64,000 nucleotides of DNA from Xenorhabdus doucetiae (GCF_000968195.1 NZ_FO704550.1:2046001-2110000), one strand, 5' to 3'; positions 35,648 through 45,525 are shown, numbered from the stretch's first letter. The notes: generated by a model from the letters alone, not told the origin. Numbers and translations are program-made.

Positions 35648-36724
35648 TTTCTTATCCAAACCCGATCATGCTTGCAATCATGAAAATTCATCTGACACCA
35701 GAACAAAAACGTGCCCTCGAATTGATGCATGATACCACTCGTGATAGTCGAGTCTGTGATCGCATCAAGGCCGTGCTTTTGGCGTCAGAGGGCTGGACAG
35801 CTCAGATGATTGCTCAGGCCTTACGTATTCATGAAACTACGGTAAGCCGTCACCTAAAAGATTTCATCGCGCAGGAAAAACTCACCCCCGAAAATGGCGG
35901 TTCTGAAAGCCATCTCTCTGCCAAACAAACCGCCGATCTGGTTGATTATTTGACGGCAAATTTGCTGCATACGACCGCTCAAATTGTGGATTATGTACGA
36001 GCTCGTTGGCAGGTGTCTTTCAGCGTGGGAGGCATGACGAAATGGCTTCACCGACAAGGTTTCAGCTACAAAAAGCCAAAGGGCGTTCCTCATAAATTCG
36101 ATGCGGATAAGCAGCAACAATTTATTGATGACTACCAGTCTCTGAAAGACCGGGCAGGTCAGAATGAACCTATCCTATTTATTGATGCGGTGCATCCTTC
36201 GCAGTCCACAAAGCTCAGCTATGGTTGGATGAAAGCGGGGAAAAATCAGGTAAAAGTGGTCGAAACCACCGGCAGTCGTACCCGTCTCAATCTTCTGGGC
36301 GCCCTCAATTTACAACGAATTGAAGACACCGTGATCCGTGAATACCCGAGTATCAATGCCGAAAATATCGCGTATTTTTTCGGCGCTATTAGAGAAACTT
36401 ACCCACTTTCGCAAAAAATTCATATTATTCTGGATGGGGCGGGTTACCACCGGGCAGAATTGGTGAAAGAGGTGGCATATGTCCTTAATATTGAACTGCA
36501 TTACCTACCGCCTTACAGCCCAAACCTCAATCCAATAGAGCGATTGTGGAAGTATATGAATGAGCAAGTACGTAACAATGTTTATTTTCCGGATGCGAAG
36601 ACATTCCGTGAAACCCTTCGTCACTTTTTTCATGTCACTTTGCCAGAAAAAGCGAAAGAACTCACGACTAGACTGACTGACAACTTTCAGATTTTAAAAC
36701 CTGCATCTTCAAGTTAGATTGGTA
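35622..36724 (+). mobile_element. IS630-family insertion sequence
   Basis: About 1.1 kb. The imperfect terminal inverted repeats share ATACCAATC and TTGAAGATGC with four mismatches between (left 35621-35643, right complement 36725-36703). It is flanked by TA on both sides (35620-35621 and 36725-36726), the IS630 target duplication; the terminal bases allow the boundary to be placed two bases in either direction. It carries one transposase gene with a complete DDE set, so it looks recently active. Confidence 0.88.
35680..36717 (+). CDS. IS630-family transposase
   Basis: DDE transposase of about 345 residues. An N-terminal HTH (IAQALRIHETTVSRHLKDF) is followed by a winged-helix part (VGGMTKWLHRQGFSYKKPKG) and the Tc1/mariner-like catalytic domain with DAVHPSQ (first Asp), ILDGAGYHRA (second Asp) and PPYSPNLNPIERLW (Glu). 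The start may be the ATG at 35668 or 35680; neither has a strong ribosome-binding site. Its stop lies in the right terminal repeat. The gene is uninterrupted, so the element may be autonomous. Confidence 0.93.
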   Translation: MKIHLTPEQKRALELMHDTTRDSRVCDRIKAVLLASEGWTAQMIAQALRIHETTVSRHLKDFIAQEKLTPENGGSESHLSAKQTADLVDYLTANLLHTTAQIVDYVRARWQVSFSVGGMTKWLHRQGFSYKKPKGVPHKFDADKQQQFIDDYQSLKDRAGQNEPILFIDAVHPSQSTKLSYGWMKAGKNQVKVVETTGSRTRLNLLGALNLQRIEDTVIREYPSINAENIAYFFGAIRETYPLSQKIHIILDGAGYHRAELVKEVAYVLNIELHYLPPYSPNLNPIERLWKYMNEQVRNNVYFPDAKTFRETLRHFFHVTLPEKAKELTTRLTDNFQILKPASSS

Positions 36725-37613
36725 TAATTTGTAAAATTGCCACAAATTCGGTTATGGAGGGGGGACGTTCTGACGGGTTTATTGCCAGGGCTGAGTCAAC
36801 CGCATGTAGAAACGACAAGGAATATCCCATAGGGCGCAGTTTGGCCAGAGGCTGATAATTATCTTCAAGATTGCGTACAATGCTGACGGGTGGGGGGGCG
36901 CCCACAATCAAAGTATATAACACCGCCCCCAACGCATAGATATCTGTCCAAGGCCCTTGTTGGTTTTCTTCATTGGCGGTGTACTGTTCCACCGGGGTGA
37001 AGCCGGATCGGACCGTTATCTCGGTATCATCAGACAAGCATTTTGTTGTCTGGCGGCTCGATCCTAAATCCAGCAATAGGGGTGATTGATTCTCTTGGAT
37101 AAAAATATTGTCCAAAGAGATATCGCAGTGTAAATAATTTCTTTGATGGAGCGTATCAAGGGCATCCAACAAAGGAAGTAATATCCGGCAAAGCCAGTTT
37201 TCATTGATAAGATGTGGGTGCCTTACCCATAATTTATTTAATGTTATCCCCTTATAAAAGGGCATTGCGATATACGCCGTGCAGTTTTGTTGCCAAAAGC
37301 GCAGAAAACGGGGAAGACAGGGATGTTCGAAACATGACATCAAGTGCGCTTCGCGGATAAAGTTTTGCAATCCGGTATGAAATCGTTTTCTTAGCTTTTC
37401 TCTTCGTGAGTGCTTTTCTCCCCGTAAGTTGAGTTTCATATCCCGGCAGCGCATAGCGAAAGAGTGGGGCATATATTCTTTGATAGCAATAGTTTGCTTA
37501 AGATGGTGATCCCAAACACGATATACAATACTACTCCTGCTTTTGCTAATGACCTCTTCGATTTCAAATTCATTGAGGCAGTACCCAATGGGAAGAGGGG
37601 GAGTAAAACCCAT
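36714..37613 (-). CDS. T6SS-associated Ser/Thr kinase-like protein, end provided by IS
   Basis: A Hanks-type kinase fold of ~299 residues (a TTG at 37649 would add 12). The glycine-rich loop is degenerate: residues 21-30 read VISKSRSSIV with no glycine. The Lys45 (IAIKEY), Glu88, HCD162-164 with Asn169, and DLG182-184 are present, as are Asp224 and Arg283. No transmembrane or sensor domain follows. The last residues IIPI and the stop come from the IS630 repeat. It is the last gene of the T6SS operon; in PpkA-type systems such a kinase phosphorylates the FHA protein to start secretion. Confidence 0.85.
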   Translation of the reverse strand: MGFTPPLPIGYCLNEFEIEEVISKSRSSIVYRVWDHHLKQTIAIKEYMPHSFAMRCRDMKLNLRGEKHSRREKLRKRFHTGLQNFIREAHLMSCFEHPCLPRFLRFWQQNCTAYIAMPFYKGITLNKLWVRHPHLINENWLCRILLPLLDALDTLHQRNYLHCDISLDNIFIQENQSPLLLDLGSSRQTTKCLSDDTEITVRSGFTPVEQYTANEENQQGPWTDIYALGAVLYTLIVGAPPPVSIVRNLEDNYQPLAKLRPMGYSLSFLHAVDSALAINPSERPPSITEFVAILQIIPI

Positions 37614-37669
37614 GTTGCCATCGTCATAAGTTCGGTGAAAATTCTGCAAGTGGATGGCCTCTTGGTGAT

Positions 37670-40306
37670 TTAATGGGTGAACTGAAATTGAAACTCATCC
37701 TGTTCGAGAGAAACCCGAAGATGCTGGTATTGTTCATGATGCGCGCTGGCAGAAAGCAGTTGCTGACTGATTTGCGGCAGCAGCGTATTGGTCAGGATTG
37801 CATCAACCATTCGTCCGCCGGACTCAATTTCGGTGCACCGGCTGACGATATGTTCGACCATAGCATCATCGAATGTTGCTGTAATACCGTGGTTTTCCAA
37901 CAGGCGTTTTTTAATCCTCGCCAGTTGTAATTGCACAATACTTATCATTACTTCATCACTCAACGGGTAATAAGGAATAACCAGTAGTCGTCCCAACAGG
38001 GCAGCAGGAAATACATTCAATAATGGCTTGCGCAACGCAGCACTGAGCTTTTCTGGCTCTGGCAGTGTCTCTTGTTGGGTGCAAAGTGCATTGATCAATT
38101 CAGTGCCGATATTGGACGTCAGGATAATAATCGTATTGCGAAAATCGATATGGCGCCCTTCGCCATCTTCCATCCAACCTTTGTCAAAGACCTGAAAGAA
38201 AATCTCATGGACATCAGGGTGAGCTTTTTCGATTTCATCCAACAAGACCACACTGTAAGGACGGCGGCGGACAGCTTCCGTCAATACTCCCCCTTCGCCA
38301 TACCCCACATAGCCGGGCGGAGCCCCTTTCAAGGTTGATACGGTGTGCGCTTCCTGAAATTCACTCATATTGATGGTGATCAGGTTTTGCTCCCCACCAT
38401 ATAACGTTTCGGCCAGCGCGAGCGCGGTTTCGGTTTTACCCACACCGGACGGACCACATAACATGAAAACCCCGACGGGTTTATTAGGATCGTCCAGTTT
38501 GGCGCGTGAAGTGCGTACACGTTTGGCAATTAATTCTAACCCATGATACTGACCAATAACACGTTGGCTGAGGGTATCCGCCAACTGTAATACGGCGTCG
38601 ATTTCGTCTTTTACCATGCGATTGAGGGGAATGCCTGTCCAGTCTGAAACAACCGAAGAGACAATATTGCTGTCTACAGCGGCAAAAATAAGTGGCTCTT
38701 CTCCCTGTACGGTTTTCAATTGTTGCTGTAACGCTGACAATTCGGCGTGCTTTGCTTCAGGGACATCATCATATTGCTCTGTGTGCAATTGAATTCGCAG
38801 GGAAATAATTTTATCGATCAAGAAAAGCTCTTGTTCCCAACGTTCCTGCAATTGCGCTTTCTGCGCTTCCAACGTGGCGAGTTCATGCAGAATAGTTTCT
38901 GAACGTTGTTGATCACCGATGCCTAGCTTAAATTCCCGTTCGGCAATCTCCCGCTCAATGTGCAGTGCCTCTATACGATGACGGCAATCTTCCAGTTGCG
39001 CAGGTTCGGCATATTGGCTGATGGCGACTCTGGCACAAGCTGTATCCAGCAGTGCCACCGCCTTGTCGGGTAATTGACGGGCGGGAATATAACGGTGTGA
39101 AAGGCGCACGGCGGCTTCCACGGCTTCATCCAGCAACAGTACATGATGGTGCTGTTCCAGTGCCTTGACCAGACTGCGCAGCATAAGCAGCGCCTTGCTT
39201 TCATCAGGTTCATGAACTTGAACCACCTGAAAACGACGGGTAAGGGCAGGATCTTTTTCGATATATTTTTTGTACTCAGACCACGTTGTGGCACCAAGAG
39301 TACGTAATTGACCGCGCGCCAAGGCCGGTTTTAACAGGTTGGCCGCATCACCGGTTCCCTGTTGTCCGCCGGCACCAATCAAGGTGTGAATTTCGTCAAT
39401 AAACAGAATGATGGGCGTCGGGCTGGACTGAACTTCGTCGATCACTTTGCGTAAACGAGATTCGAATTCGCCTTTGGCACCGGCTCCAGCCTGTAGCATA
39501 CCGATATCCAATAACCAAAGCTGGACATTGCGTAAAGGCGGAGGGACTTCTTGTGCCACAATCTTGAGCGCTAATCCTTCAATCACCGCGGTCTTGCCGA
39601 CACCCGCCTCACCGGTCAGCAGGGGATTATTTTGGCGGCGACGCATCAGAATATCAATAATCTGACGAATTTCCTCATCGCGCCCTGAGACTGGATCAAT
39701 TTCCCCATTGCGCGCCCGGGCAGTCAGTTCCTGGCCATATTGTTGCAGAGAAGATTGTTGCAGAGAGGAATTTGCCGCAGCTTGTGGCGTTATTCCCTGT
39801 ATATCCGTTGATGATGCACTTGCCTGGGATTCATCGCTATCGTTGCAAATGCCAGTGAAATTATCGAGCAGGGTATCGGCATTAATCTGATCAAATTGGG
39901 GAGAAATGGATTTCAGCGTATTGCGTAAATTAAAGGTTTTCAGGATGCCGATCAGCAAATGAGCGCTGCGAATTTCACTGACACCAAATTTCAATGATCC
40001 GTATACCCAGGCGCGCTCCACCGCATTATCAATATGCTCGGAAAGGTCAGAAATAGCACTGGCGCCGCGTGGTAAGCGATCCAGCGCGGTCACAATGTCT
40101 TCCGTCAGTGCGGATTCATCCAAGGAAAAATAGCGGATAAGCTGCTGTAAATCGCTGTTTTGTTGCTGCATGAGTTGATGCAGCCAGTGAACTAATTCGA
40201 CATAAGGATTGCCACGCAGCTTACAAAAGGAAGTGGCACTCTCTAAACAAGTGAACAGGGTACGGTTAAGTTTGCCGAAGAGTACAGAACGACTGATTTC
40301 TGACAT
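37670..40306 (-). CDS. clpV: T6SS sheath-disassembly ATPase ClpV (TssH)
   Basis: AAA+ unfoldase of 878 residues that recycles contracted TssB/TssC sheaths. It has a Clp N-domain (~1-160), first Walker A GEAGVGKT (232-239) with LFIDEIH (~301-307), a middle coiled coil (~410-520), and second Walker A GPSGVGKT with VLLDEIEKAHPDV and the C-terminal D2-small domain. It differs from ClpB by the T6SS-type N-terminus and its place between tssG and the kinase gene. Confidence 0.95.
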   Translation of the reverse strand: MSEISRSVLFGKLNRTLFTCLESATSFCKLRGNPYVELVHWLHQLMQQQNSDLQQLIRYFSLDESALTEDIVTALDRLPRGASAISDLSEHIDNAVERAWVYGSLKFGVSEIRSAHLLIGILKTFNLRNTLKSISPQFDQINADTLLDNFTGICNDSDESQASASSTDIQGITPQAAANSSLQQSSLQQYGQELTARARNGEIDPVSGRDEEIRQIIDILMRRRQNNPLLTGEAGVGKTAVIEGLALKIVAQEVPPPLRNVQLWLLDIGMLQAGAGAKGEFESRLRKVIDEVQSSPTPIILFIDEIHTLIGAGGQQGTGDAANLLKPALARGQLRTLGATTWSEYKKYIEKDPALTRRFQVVQVHEPDESKALLMLRSLVKALEQHHHVLLLDEAVEAAVRLSHRYIPARQLPDKAVALLDTACARVAISQYAEPAQLEDCRHRIEALHIEREIAEREFKLGIGDQQRSETILHELATLEAQKAQLQERWEQELFLIDKIISLRIQLHTEQYDDVPEAKHAELSALQQQLKTVQGEEPLIFAAVDSNIVSSVVSDWTGIPLNRMVKDEIDAVLQLADTLSQRVIGQYHGLELIAKRVRTSRAKLDDPNKPVGVFMLCGPSGVGKTETALALAETLYGGEQNLITINMSEFQEAHTVSTLKGAPPGYVGYGEGGVLTEAVRRRPYSVVLLDEIEKAHPDVHEIFFQVFDKGWMEDGEGRHIDFRNTIIILTSNIGTELINALCTQQETLPEPEKLSAALRKPLLNVFPAALLGRLLVIPYYPLSDEVMISIVQLQLARIKKRLLENHGITATFDDAMVEHIVSRCTEIESGGRMVDAILTNTLLPQISQQLLSASAHHEQYQHLRVSLEQDEFQFQFTH

Positions 40307-40330
40307 AGCGTATCATCCGTAGAGTGAGGG

Positions 40331-41383
40331 TTAACGGTGATAGATCAAATCGCCACGATGGGCGGGTTGGGGATTTTTACCCGGCTCAACGTGGCCAAGC
40401 CAACTACTTAATCCCAATTTGACTGGTTCTGACAGACGAATGCCTTTGACATCCGATTGATGGAGAATCAACCGGATGTCCCATGCGTATTCAATTCCCA
40501 GATATTGATAAACCCAATCATATAACTGTTTTGATTTAGATTCTCCCGGCAAGAACATCTTATATTCAGCGATGCTGAGCGGTCCCAACTCAATGCGAAA
40601 CTTATGCTGAATATCGTAGAGTGCAATGCCCAGAAAAGCCGATTGACCTAAGCGGGGCAGGTGGCGTCCTGCTTTTAATTGCGCTTGATCCAATATTTCG
40701 ATATTTAGCCATTGAGGAATATTCTGCACAATTTTTAACGGGATCTGGAAATAAGAAGCCAGTATTTTTTCCAACCCTTCTGCGCTATGCCCTTGACGGG
40801 ATAAATGGCCGGATAATGAGTAACGGGCATGATCATGGATGGCATCTGGATTTTGCTGTGCAGGTAATCCCATTCCCACTAAACAGGAAAGATAATGGCA
40901 AAAGCGTTGGTTATCCTGACGGTCGAGTGATACGGTTGGCCGGGTATTGGCCCAGGCGCGATAGAACAACTGGATTAGCCTGTGGTGAAATAAATTGGCA
41001 AATGCGTTCAGCGTGGGATCTTGATGATTATATTGTCGCGTATAAGCATATTCGGTCATATGCAGTGGCAATGGGCCATTGGGGCCGAACAAGCCAAAAC
41101 TGTAAATCAGCATGTCAACCTGTTTTGAGTTTTCCCGCTGCTTGACGTCGGCAATCGTCGAAGGAGCGAAGATCAGGGACGCTTTTTGCCCCAACCGCAG
41201 TAGATCATGTTTCGGCAATGGGGCAGTACCCAGCCTGTAGTATGCCCCGGATTGGGCATCGATACGGCGCAGCGTTTGAAATAAGTCGAATTGCCAAGGT
41301 GTTTGGGTGAGTTGTTGCCAAAAATCATCGGGCAAACGACAGAGACGATGCAGAGAAATAGCGTTCTTTTGATTCGTATTCAT
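40331..41383 (-). CDS. tssG: T6SS baseplate protein TssG
   Basis: Baseplate wedge subunit of 350 residues (ImpH/VasB family). Motifs are TPWQFDLFQTLRRIDAQSG, GPNGPLPLHMTEYAYTR, and HHRLIQLFYRAWANTRP near the middle. It pairs with TssF (2:1) to join sheath, tube and membrane complex. It is 6 bp after tssF and followed by clpV. Confidence 0.94.
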   Translation of the reverse strand: MNTNQKNAISLHRLCRLPDDFWQQLTQTPWQFDLFQTLRRIDAQSGAYYRLGTAPLPKHDLLRLGQKASLIFAPSTIADVKQRENSKQVDMLIYSFGLFGPNGPLPLHMTEYAYTRQYNHQDPTLNAFANLFHHRLIQLFYRAWANTRPTVSLDRQDNQRFCHYLSCLVGMGLPAQQNPDAIHDHARYSLSGHLSRQGHSAEGLEKILASYFQIPLKIVQNIPQWLNIEILDQAQLKAGRHLPRLGQSAFLGIALYDIQHKFRIELGPLSIAEYKMFLPGESKSKQLYDWVYQYLGIEYAWDIRLILHQSDVKGIRLSEPVKLGLSSWLGHVEPGKNPQPAHRGDLIYHR

Positions 41384-41389
41384 TGTTGT

Positions 41390-43264
41390 TTATATCAATC
41401 GCTTGTTGCCCATGCGGGCAGGCCAAAAACCGATATTGCCGCGTTGCTGGCTATACAGCGTCATTTCAGTAAACGCGTTCATGGTGACCAGACGTGAGAA
41501 GAGTCTTTCCAGTACGCTGCCTAACAGCCAAGGGCTGGTGCCCGCAAATTCTTGCTCATTGACCTCTATCCTGATGCTGACGCCACGGGCGAAAACAATC
41601 GGGCCGGGTTCAGGCACCCGTCGATAAATGGTCTTTAAGGTACAATGGCGGATGCCGTTAATTTGGCGGATGACGGCCGGTTCTGCAAGGTTGGCATAGA
41701 GACTCAGCAATTGCCGCAATGCCTGAGTCCCTTGCTCGTCATCTTTATCCATAAAGCTCAGGTAATTGAGTTGAAGTTGGCTAATTAATTTCCAAGCGGC
41801 TGAACCTTGGGTTAAGGCAGGGCGTGGAATGGTGGGTCTTTTGAGAAACGCAATTTGGTTAATAGGAATTGAATCCAGCATGGCAAAATTGTCGAGATCT
41901 TGCTGACGCAGCATCGCCGATAAATCACGGTTAGTACACATCACTTCGGCAGTCAGGAATTTTAATTCATTGGGCCACGGAGCGTGTTGTTCATCGACAA
42001 TGGAAACAAAGGCTTCCGTTCCGACATAACTGGTGCGGGTTCCGTAGTGCTGGGCATGTTCAGATAAGATACGCGGTTCACGGCGCACAGAAAAGTAAGC
42101 ACCGTAATTGCCTTTATCATCGCTGAAAGTCGACCAAAATGGCCTGAATACTTGGGTTTCTTTGCGCTTGATGTTTGCCCCGTGCAGGCGCTGTACTGAG
42201 AAAATTTCGTAGTCCAGCGGACGAAGATTATCGACTACCAAATGGTATTCATTGGTACTCTCTTCCACAGAGACACGTTCCGTGATTTTAGGGAATAAAT
42301 TAATCACGGGGGTACTGTTTATGGCCAAATACGTGGTCTCTACCAGACGTTCCAGATTGGCATCGGCTTTGTCCAAAAGCAGTATCAGCTCAAATTCACT
42401 TTTTTCTTGTGTTTGTTTCAGCAAAGATTCCATGCCACTGATACTGAAAAATTGAAAGCGTGCGGGAAAAGCAAAATATTCTTGGAGTTGCCGATAACCA
42501 CTGAAATTACGTGGATCATTGGGGAGTAATGCCTGATCATCATCAAATCCCTCATGATGGGGGAATATATCGGGCAAGACCTGATATTGAGGGGCATGAC
42601 CCAGTGTCTGGCATACCATGCCGACAGAATGTTCCATAATCAGTTCCAACAATTGCTGGGATTGAATATCTGGCCCGGCAAGAAAAAAGACCAGTTTCTT
42701 GAGATCCAGCTCATTGAGGAAGAATTTTCCCTGGCAGCTAAGGTGAATGCGCAGCGCACTGACGGCACCATATTGATGAAGGTTCAATGCCACGAGTGGA
42801 AGATCGGCCGGAATTCTGCCCAGTTCAACGTTTTTTAGCTGCAATGGCTGCAAAGTGACATCTTGTGTGGTGGTATAGTGGAAATTGATGCCGTCTTTTT
42901 TTAATGTTTGACAGTGCATGACGGTGCCACGCGGCACTAAAAAGCCGTGACTGATATCGCCCTTGCTGGTATCCGGCTGGAGTTCGACGATGGCCATTGA
43001 CGGTGTGGGAGACAAATAATTCGGGTACAGCATCTCCAGTAATTGCTCGGAAAAACGTGGAAATTCCGCATCCATTTTTAATTGAATGCGAGAAGTCAGA
43101 AAAGCGAAGCCTTCCATCAGGCGTTCAACATAGGGATCGACAACATCAATGCCATGCATGCCTAAGCGATTGGCGACCTTAGGGTAGCGTTCGGCAAATT
43201 CTTTGCCCATTTCACGTAAATACATTAATTCACGGTTATAATACTCAAGCAATTTATTGTCCAT
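41390..43264 (-). CDS. tssF: T6SS baseplate protein TssF
   Basis: Baseplate subunit of 624 residues (ImpG/VasA family). The start LLEYYNRELMYLREMGKEFA and RIQLKMDAEFPRFSEQLLEM are the canonical N-terminal block; the middle contains ISGMESLLKQ and the C-terminus ends ARMGNKRLI. It forms the wedge with TssG and TssE. Spacing of 30 bp from tssE and 6 bp to tssG supports one operon. Confidence 0.95.
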   Translation of the reverse strand: MDNKLLEYYNRELMYLREMGKEFAERYPKVANRLGMHGIDVVDPYVERLMEGFAFLTSRIQLKMDAEFPRFSEQLLEMLYPNYLSPTPSMAIVELQPDTSKGDISHGFLVPRGTVMHCQTLKKDGINFHYTTTQDVTLQPLQLKNVELGRIPADLPLVALNLHQYGAVSALRIHLSCQGKFFLNELDLKKLVFFLAGPDIQSQQLLELIMEHSVGMVCQTLGHAPQYQVLPDIFPHHEGFDDDQALLPNDPRNFSGYRQLQEYFAFPARFQFFSISGMESLLKQTQEKSEFELILLLDKADANLERLVETTYLAINSTPVINLFPKITERVSVEESTNEYHLVVDNLRPLDYEIFSVQRLHGANIKRKETQVFRPFWSTFSDDKGNYGAYFSVRREPRILSEHAQHYGTRTSYVGTEAFVSIVDEQHAPWPNELKFLTAEVMCTNRDLSAMLRQQDLDNFAMLDSIPINQIAFLKRPTIPRPALTQGSAAWKLISQLQLNYLSFMDKDDEQGTQALRQLLSLYANLAEPAVIRQINGIRHCTLKTIYRRVPEPGPIVFARGVSIRIEVNEQEFAGTSPWLLGSVLERLFSRLVTMNAFTEMTLYSQQRGNIGFWPARMGNKRLI

Positions 43265-43294
43265 AGCCCCTCTTATCTCTTCTCTGTTTCGACC

Positions 43295-43849
43295 TTACCC
43301 GGCTTCTTTGATGGTGAAATAACCATTTTCCAGATCGATATCACTACGGAACAGGAATTCCAGTGGCCAGGGAACGCACCACAAAAACCCTTTTATTTCT
43401 ATGGATAAAGTATTGTATAGCGTCAATGAATGGGTATCGGAAACACAACTCACTTCAAGCCCATCGGGAATGATACGGGGTTCGAAGATATGAATTGCTG
43501 TCATGATCCGATGTTGGATATCTCCCCATTCTATTTCAGACAGACATTTACCCGATAAGGGAGGCAAACCAAAGTTATAAACCGAATGGCGAATTTCTGG
43601 AAAGGGCGTGAGATTTTGTTCAGACTCACTATTGATATTATTGAGCAACCATTGCAAATCCCTCAGGACATTCTGTCGTAAGGCCGAGTGCGATAGCATG
43701 TAATTGTTGATTGCTTCTTGTTTTTTATCCGGCTCATTATCGGTGAGCCTGTCCAATAAAGAAGGCAGCATTCTGTCTTTAGCAGTAATGCGTACCGTGT
43801 TATTGCGACTATGATAACCACCATGCAGTAAAGTGAGATTGTCATTCAT
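43295..43849 (-). CDS. tssE: T6SS baseplate protein TssE (gp25-like)
   Basis: A 184-residue gp25-like baseplate protein. RMLPSLLDRLTDNEPDKK is the typical start of the family, and the core block is the RDLQWLLNNIN, SVYNFGLPPLSGKC and IRIxxFEPRI-like IHIFEPRIIPDGLEV stretch. TssE sits at the sheath-baseplate junction. It lies 17 bp after tagH. Confidence 0.92.
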   Translation of the reverse strand: MNDNLTLLHGGYHSRNNTVRITAKDRMLPSLLDRLTDNEPDKKQEAINNYMLSHSALRQNVLRDLQWLLNNINSESEQNLTPFPEIRHSVYNFGLPPLSGKCLSEIEWGDIQHRIMTAIHIFEPRIIPDGLEVSCVSDTHSLTLYNTLSIEIKGFLWCVPWPLEFLFRSDIDLENGYFTIKEAG

Positions 43850-43866
43850 GGATTACCTACTCGCTA

Positions 43867-45525
43867 TTATGATTGGGCGTTTTTATAACGATTCACTTCT
43901 GCTTCATAGGCTTGCAGGAAATTTGCCCCAAACAGAACAGAATCTTGTTCAAACTCATGCACGATTTTTTGATAATGTTTGGTGAGATACTCCCACATTG
44001 ATGCTTTGTTGCTCGATGATAGCGACAAACGTGGCAAACAATCGTCTTCCCGCGCTTTTCGTTCAAGAACAGCAGGATGGAATAAATGTAATATGTCTGT
44101 TGTAATGGCGCGTATTCCCGCAATCATGCCTGATTGGTGCGCTTGTAACTCGATTAAAATGTCATGGGTTGCCTGTTCAAGTGGCATAAAACCGGGTATA
44201 TGGCCACCAAACATCAGTGCTAAAACCGATTGACCGGAAGGTAACAGTTTAAAGGGATTGTTGGCGTCAAGCAGGGGTTGGGTCATGGCGGCATTGGCTT
44301 CGCGTTTGAGTTGGGTACGTGAAGCATTGAGTGCGATGATGCCTTGGGTTAAGCGGCTAACCAAAAGACCTAACTGATACATCTGGTGTTCATCAAATTG
44401 CAGTCTGCTTATCTCTTTTAGCCCCATGCCATCCAATAATGCCGCCAGTAACTTCCCTTCCAATTTGACACTATGGGTTTGATAATTATCTGTTCCTTTA
44501 GTTTGGGAATAATCTTGGAAAGATCCTTGTGGGTCGTGGAAGGCTTCCTCTTTAATCGGATTTCTTTTTTGTGTATCAGCCAATACAGGCTCAGAGGGCG
44601 GTTCAGGCAGCTCAGAAGGTTCAAAAATAAATTGAGGTTTCGAATTAGTCGCTTCATCCACTGAGTTCAAGGGGGCTGCGTTATCTAACAATATTTGGTT
44701 TAAGAGATCATCATTTTTGACATGTTGTAGTGTCTTCATGTGCTTATCAGAAAACAGTGCCAGTGGGTCAATTTCCTGCTTATCATCATCTTGATCATCA
44801 GGTGGCAATCCATCAGGCGGCAATAATGTGGTCGGTGTATGGTCATTCAGGATATCTTTCTGTTGGAACGTCGTATCTGAATTGAACATCGCAATCGGAT
44901 CGGTCGCCCGTAATTGTAAGGCATCAAGATCGGTTGTTACCTCAATGTGCGCCAGTGGGTCAATGGGGTTCCGTTCTTGATAATGTTGGCCTTTTATCAG
45001 GGGATTGTTTACCCGAAGATCGCTGACCAGCGGATCGTTATCGTTTAACGCTTGTTGGGTCTGATGAGCATTAACAGGAGAGCCAGCATCAGGCGTGGGG
45101 AAAATTTGCTCAAGATCATCCCAGACTTCACTGGGGATCTTTGTTTCATCACCGGTCAGCGGATGTTCACCATGAGCTATTTGGGAAGTTGCCTGTTGTG
45201 ATGCACGCTTATTAATATCAATGATTTGGATCTGATAATTGCCAATATTCAGCATATCACCATCGCGGATTTCAACCTGACGATCGGGAGCCAGAGGTAT
45301 CATGTTCAATAAGACCTCAGAAGCAGAACCTTGATTGTTGAGCCGGCATTCTCCATCAGCGGAAATGGACACAATAACCTGCAATCTGGCAATGGTCAGC
45401 TCGTCATCGGGTAAATACCAATTATTTTCCGTGCCGCGACCGATTGTGCCGCCTGGAGGAGAAAAGTCATAACTCAGTTGTGGTGGTTGGTTTGAACCTG
45501 AGTTTTTAACAATGGTGAATCTCAT
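43867..45525 (-). CDS. tagH: T6SS-associated FHA protein TagH
   Basis: A 552-residue cytoplasmic protein. An N-terminal FHA-like domain (~1-105) keeps GTIGR (Arg30), but residues 42-51 (LTIARLQVIV) lack the Ser-x-x-His that normally contacts phosphothreonine. A central acidic linker (~160-260) carries repeated DPLA/DPIAMF/DPLALF motifs. The C-terminal part (~370-545) is the conserved TagH domain (LLAALLDGMGL, FKLLPSGQSVLALMFGG, FEQDSVLFGANFLQAYEAE). It normally acts with PpkA/PppA to trigger secretion; no phosphatase gene is in this locus. Confidence 0.9.
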   Translation of the reverse strand: MRFTIVKNSGSNQPPQLSYDFSPPGGTIGRGTENNWYLPDDELTIARLQVIVSISADGECRLNNQGSASEVLLNMIPLAPDRQVEIRDGDMLNIGNYQIQIIDINKRASQQATSQIAHGEHPLTGDETKIPSEVWDDLEQIFPTPDAGSPVNAHQTQQALNDNDPLVSDLRVNNPLIKGQHYQERNPIDPLAHIEVTTDLDALQLRATDPIAMFNSDTTFQQKDILNDHTPTTLLPPDGLPPDDQDDDKQEIDPLALFSDKHMKTLQHVKNDDLLNQILLDNAAPLNSVDEATNSKPQFIFEPSELPEPPSEPVLADTQKRNPIKEEAFHDPQGSFQDYSQTKGTDNYQTHSVKLEGKLLAALLDGMGLKEISRLQFDEHQMYQLGLLVSRLTQGIIALNASRTQLKREANAAMTQPLLDANNPFKLLPSGQSVLALMFGGHIPGFMPLEQATHDILIELQAHQSGMIAGIRAITTDILHLFHPAVLERKAREDDCLPRLSLSSSNKASMWEYLTKHYQKIVHEFEQDSVLFGANFLQAYEAEVNRYKNAQS

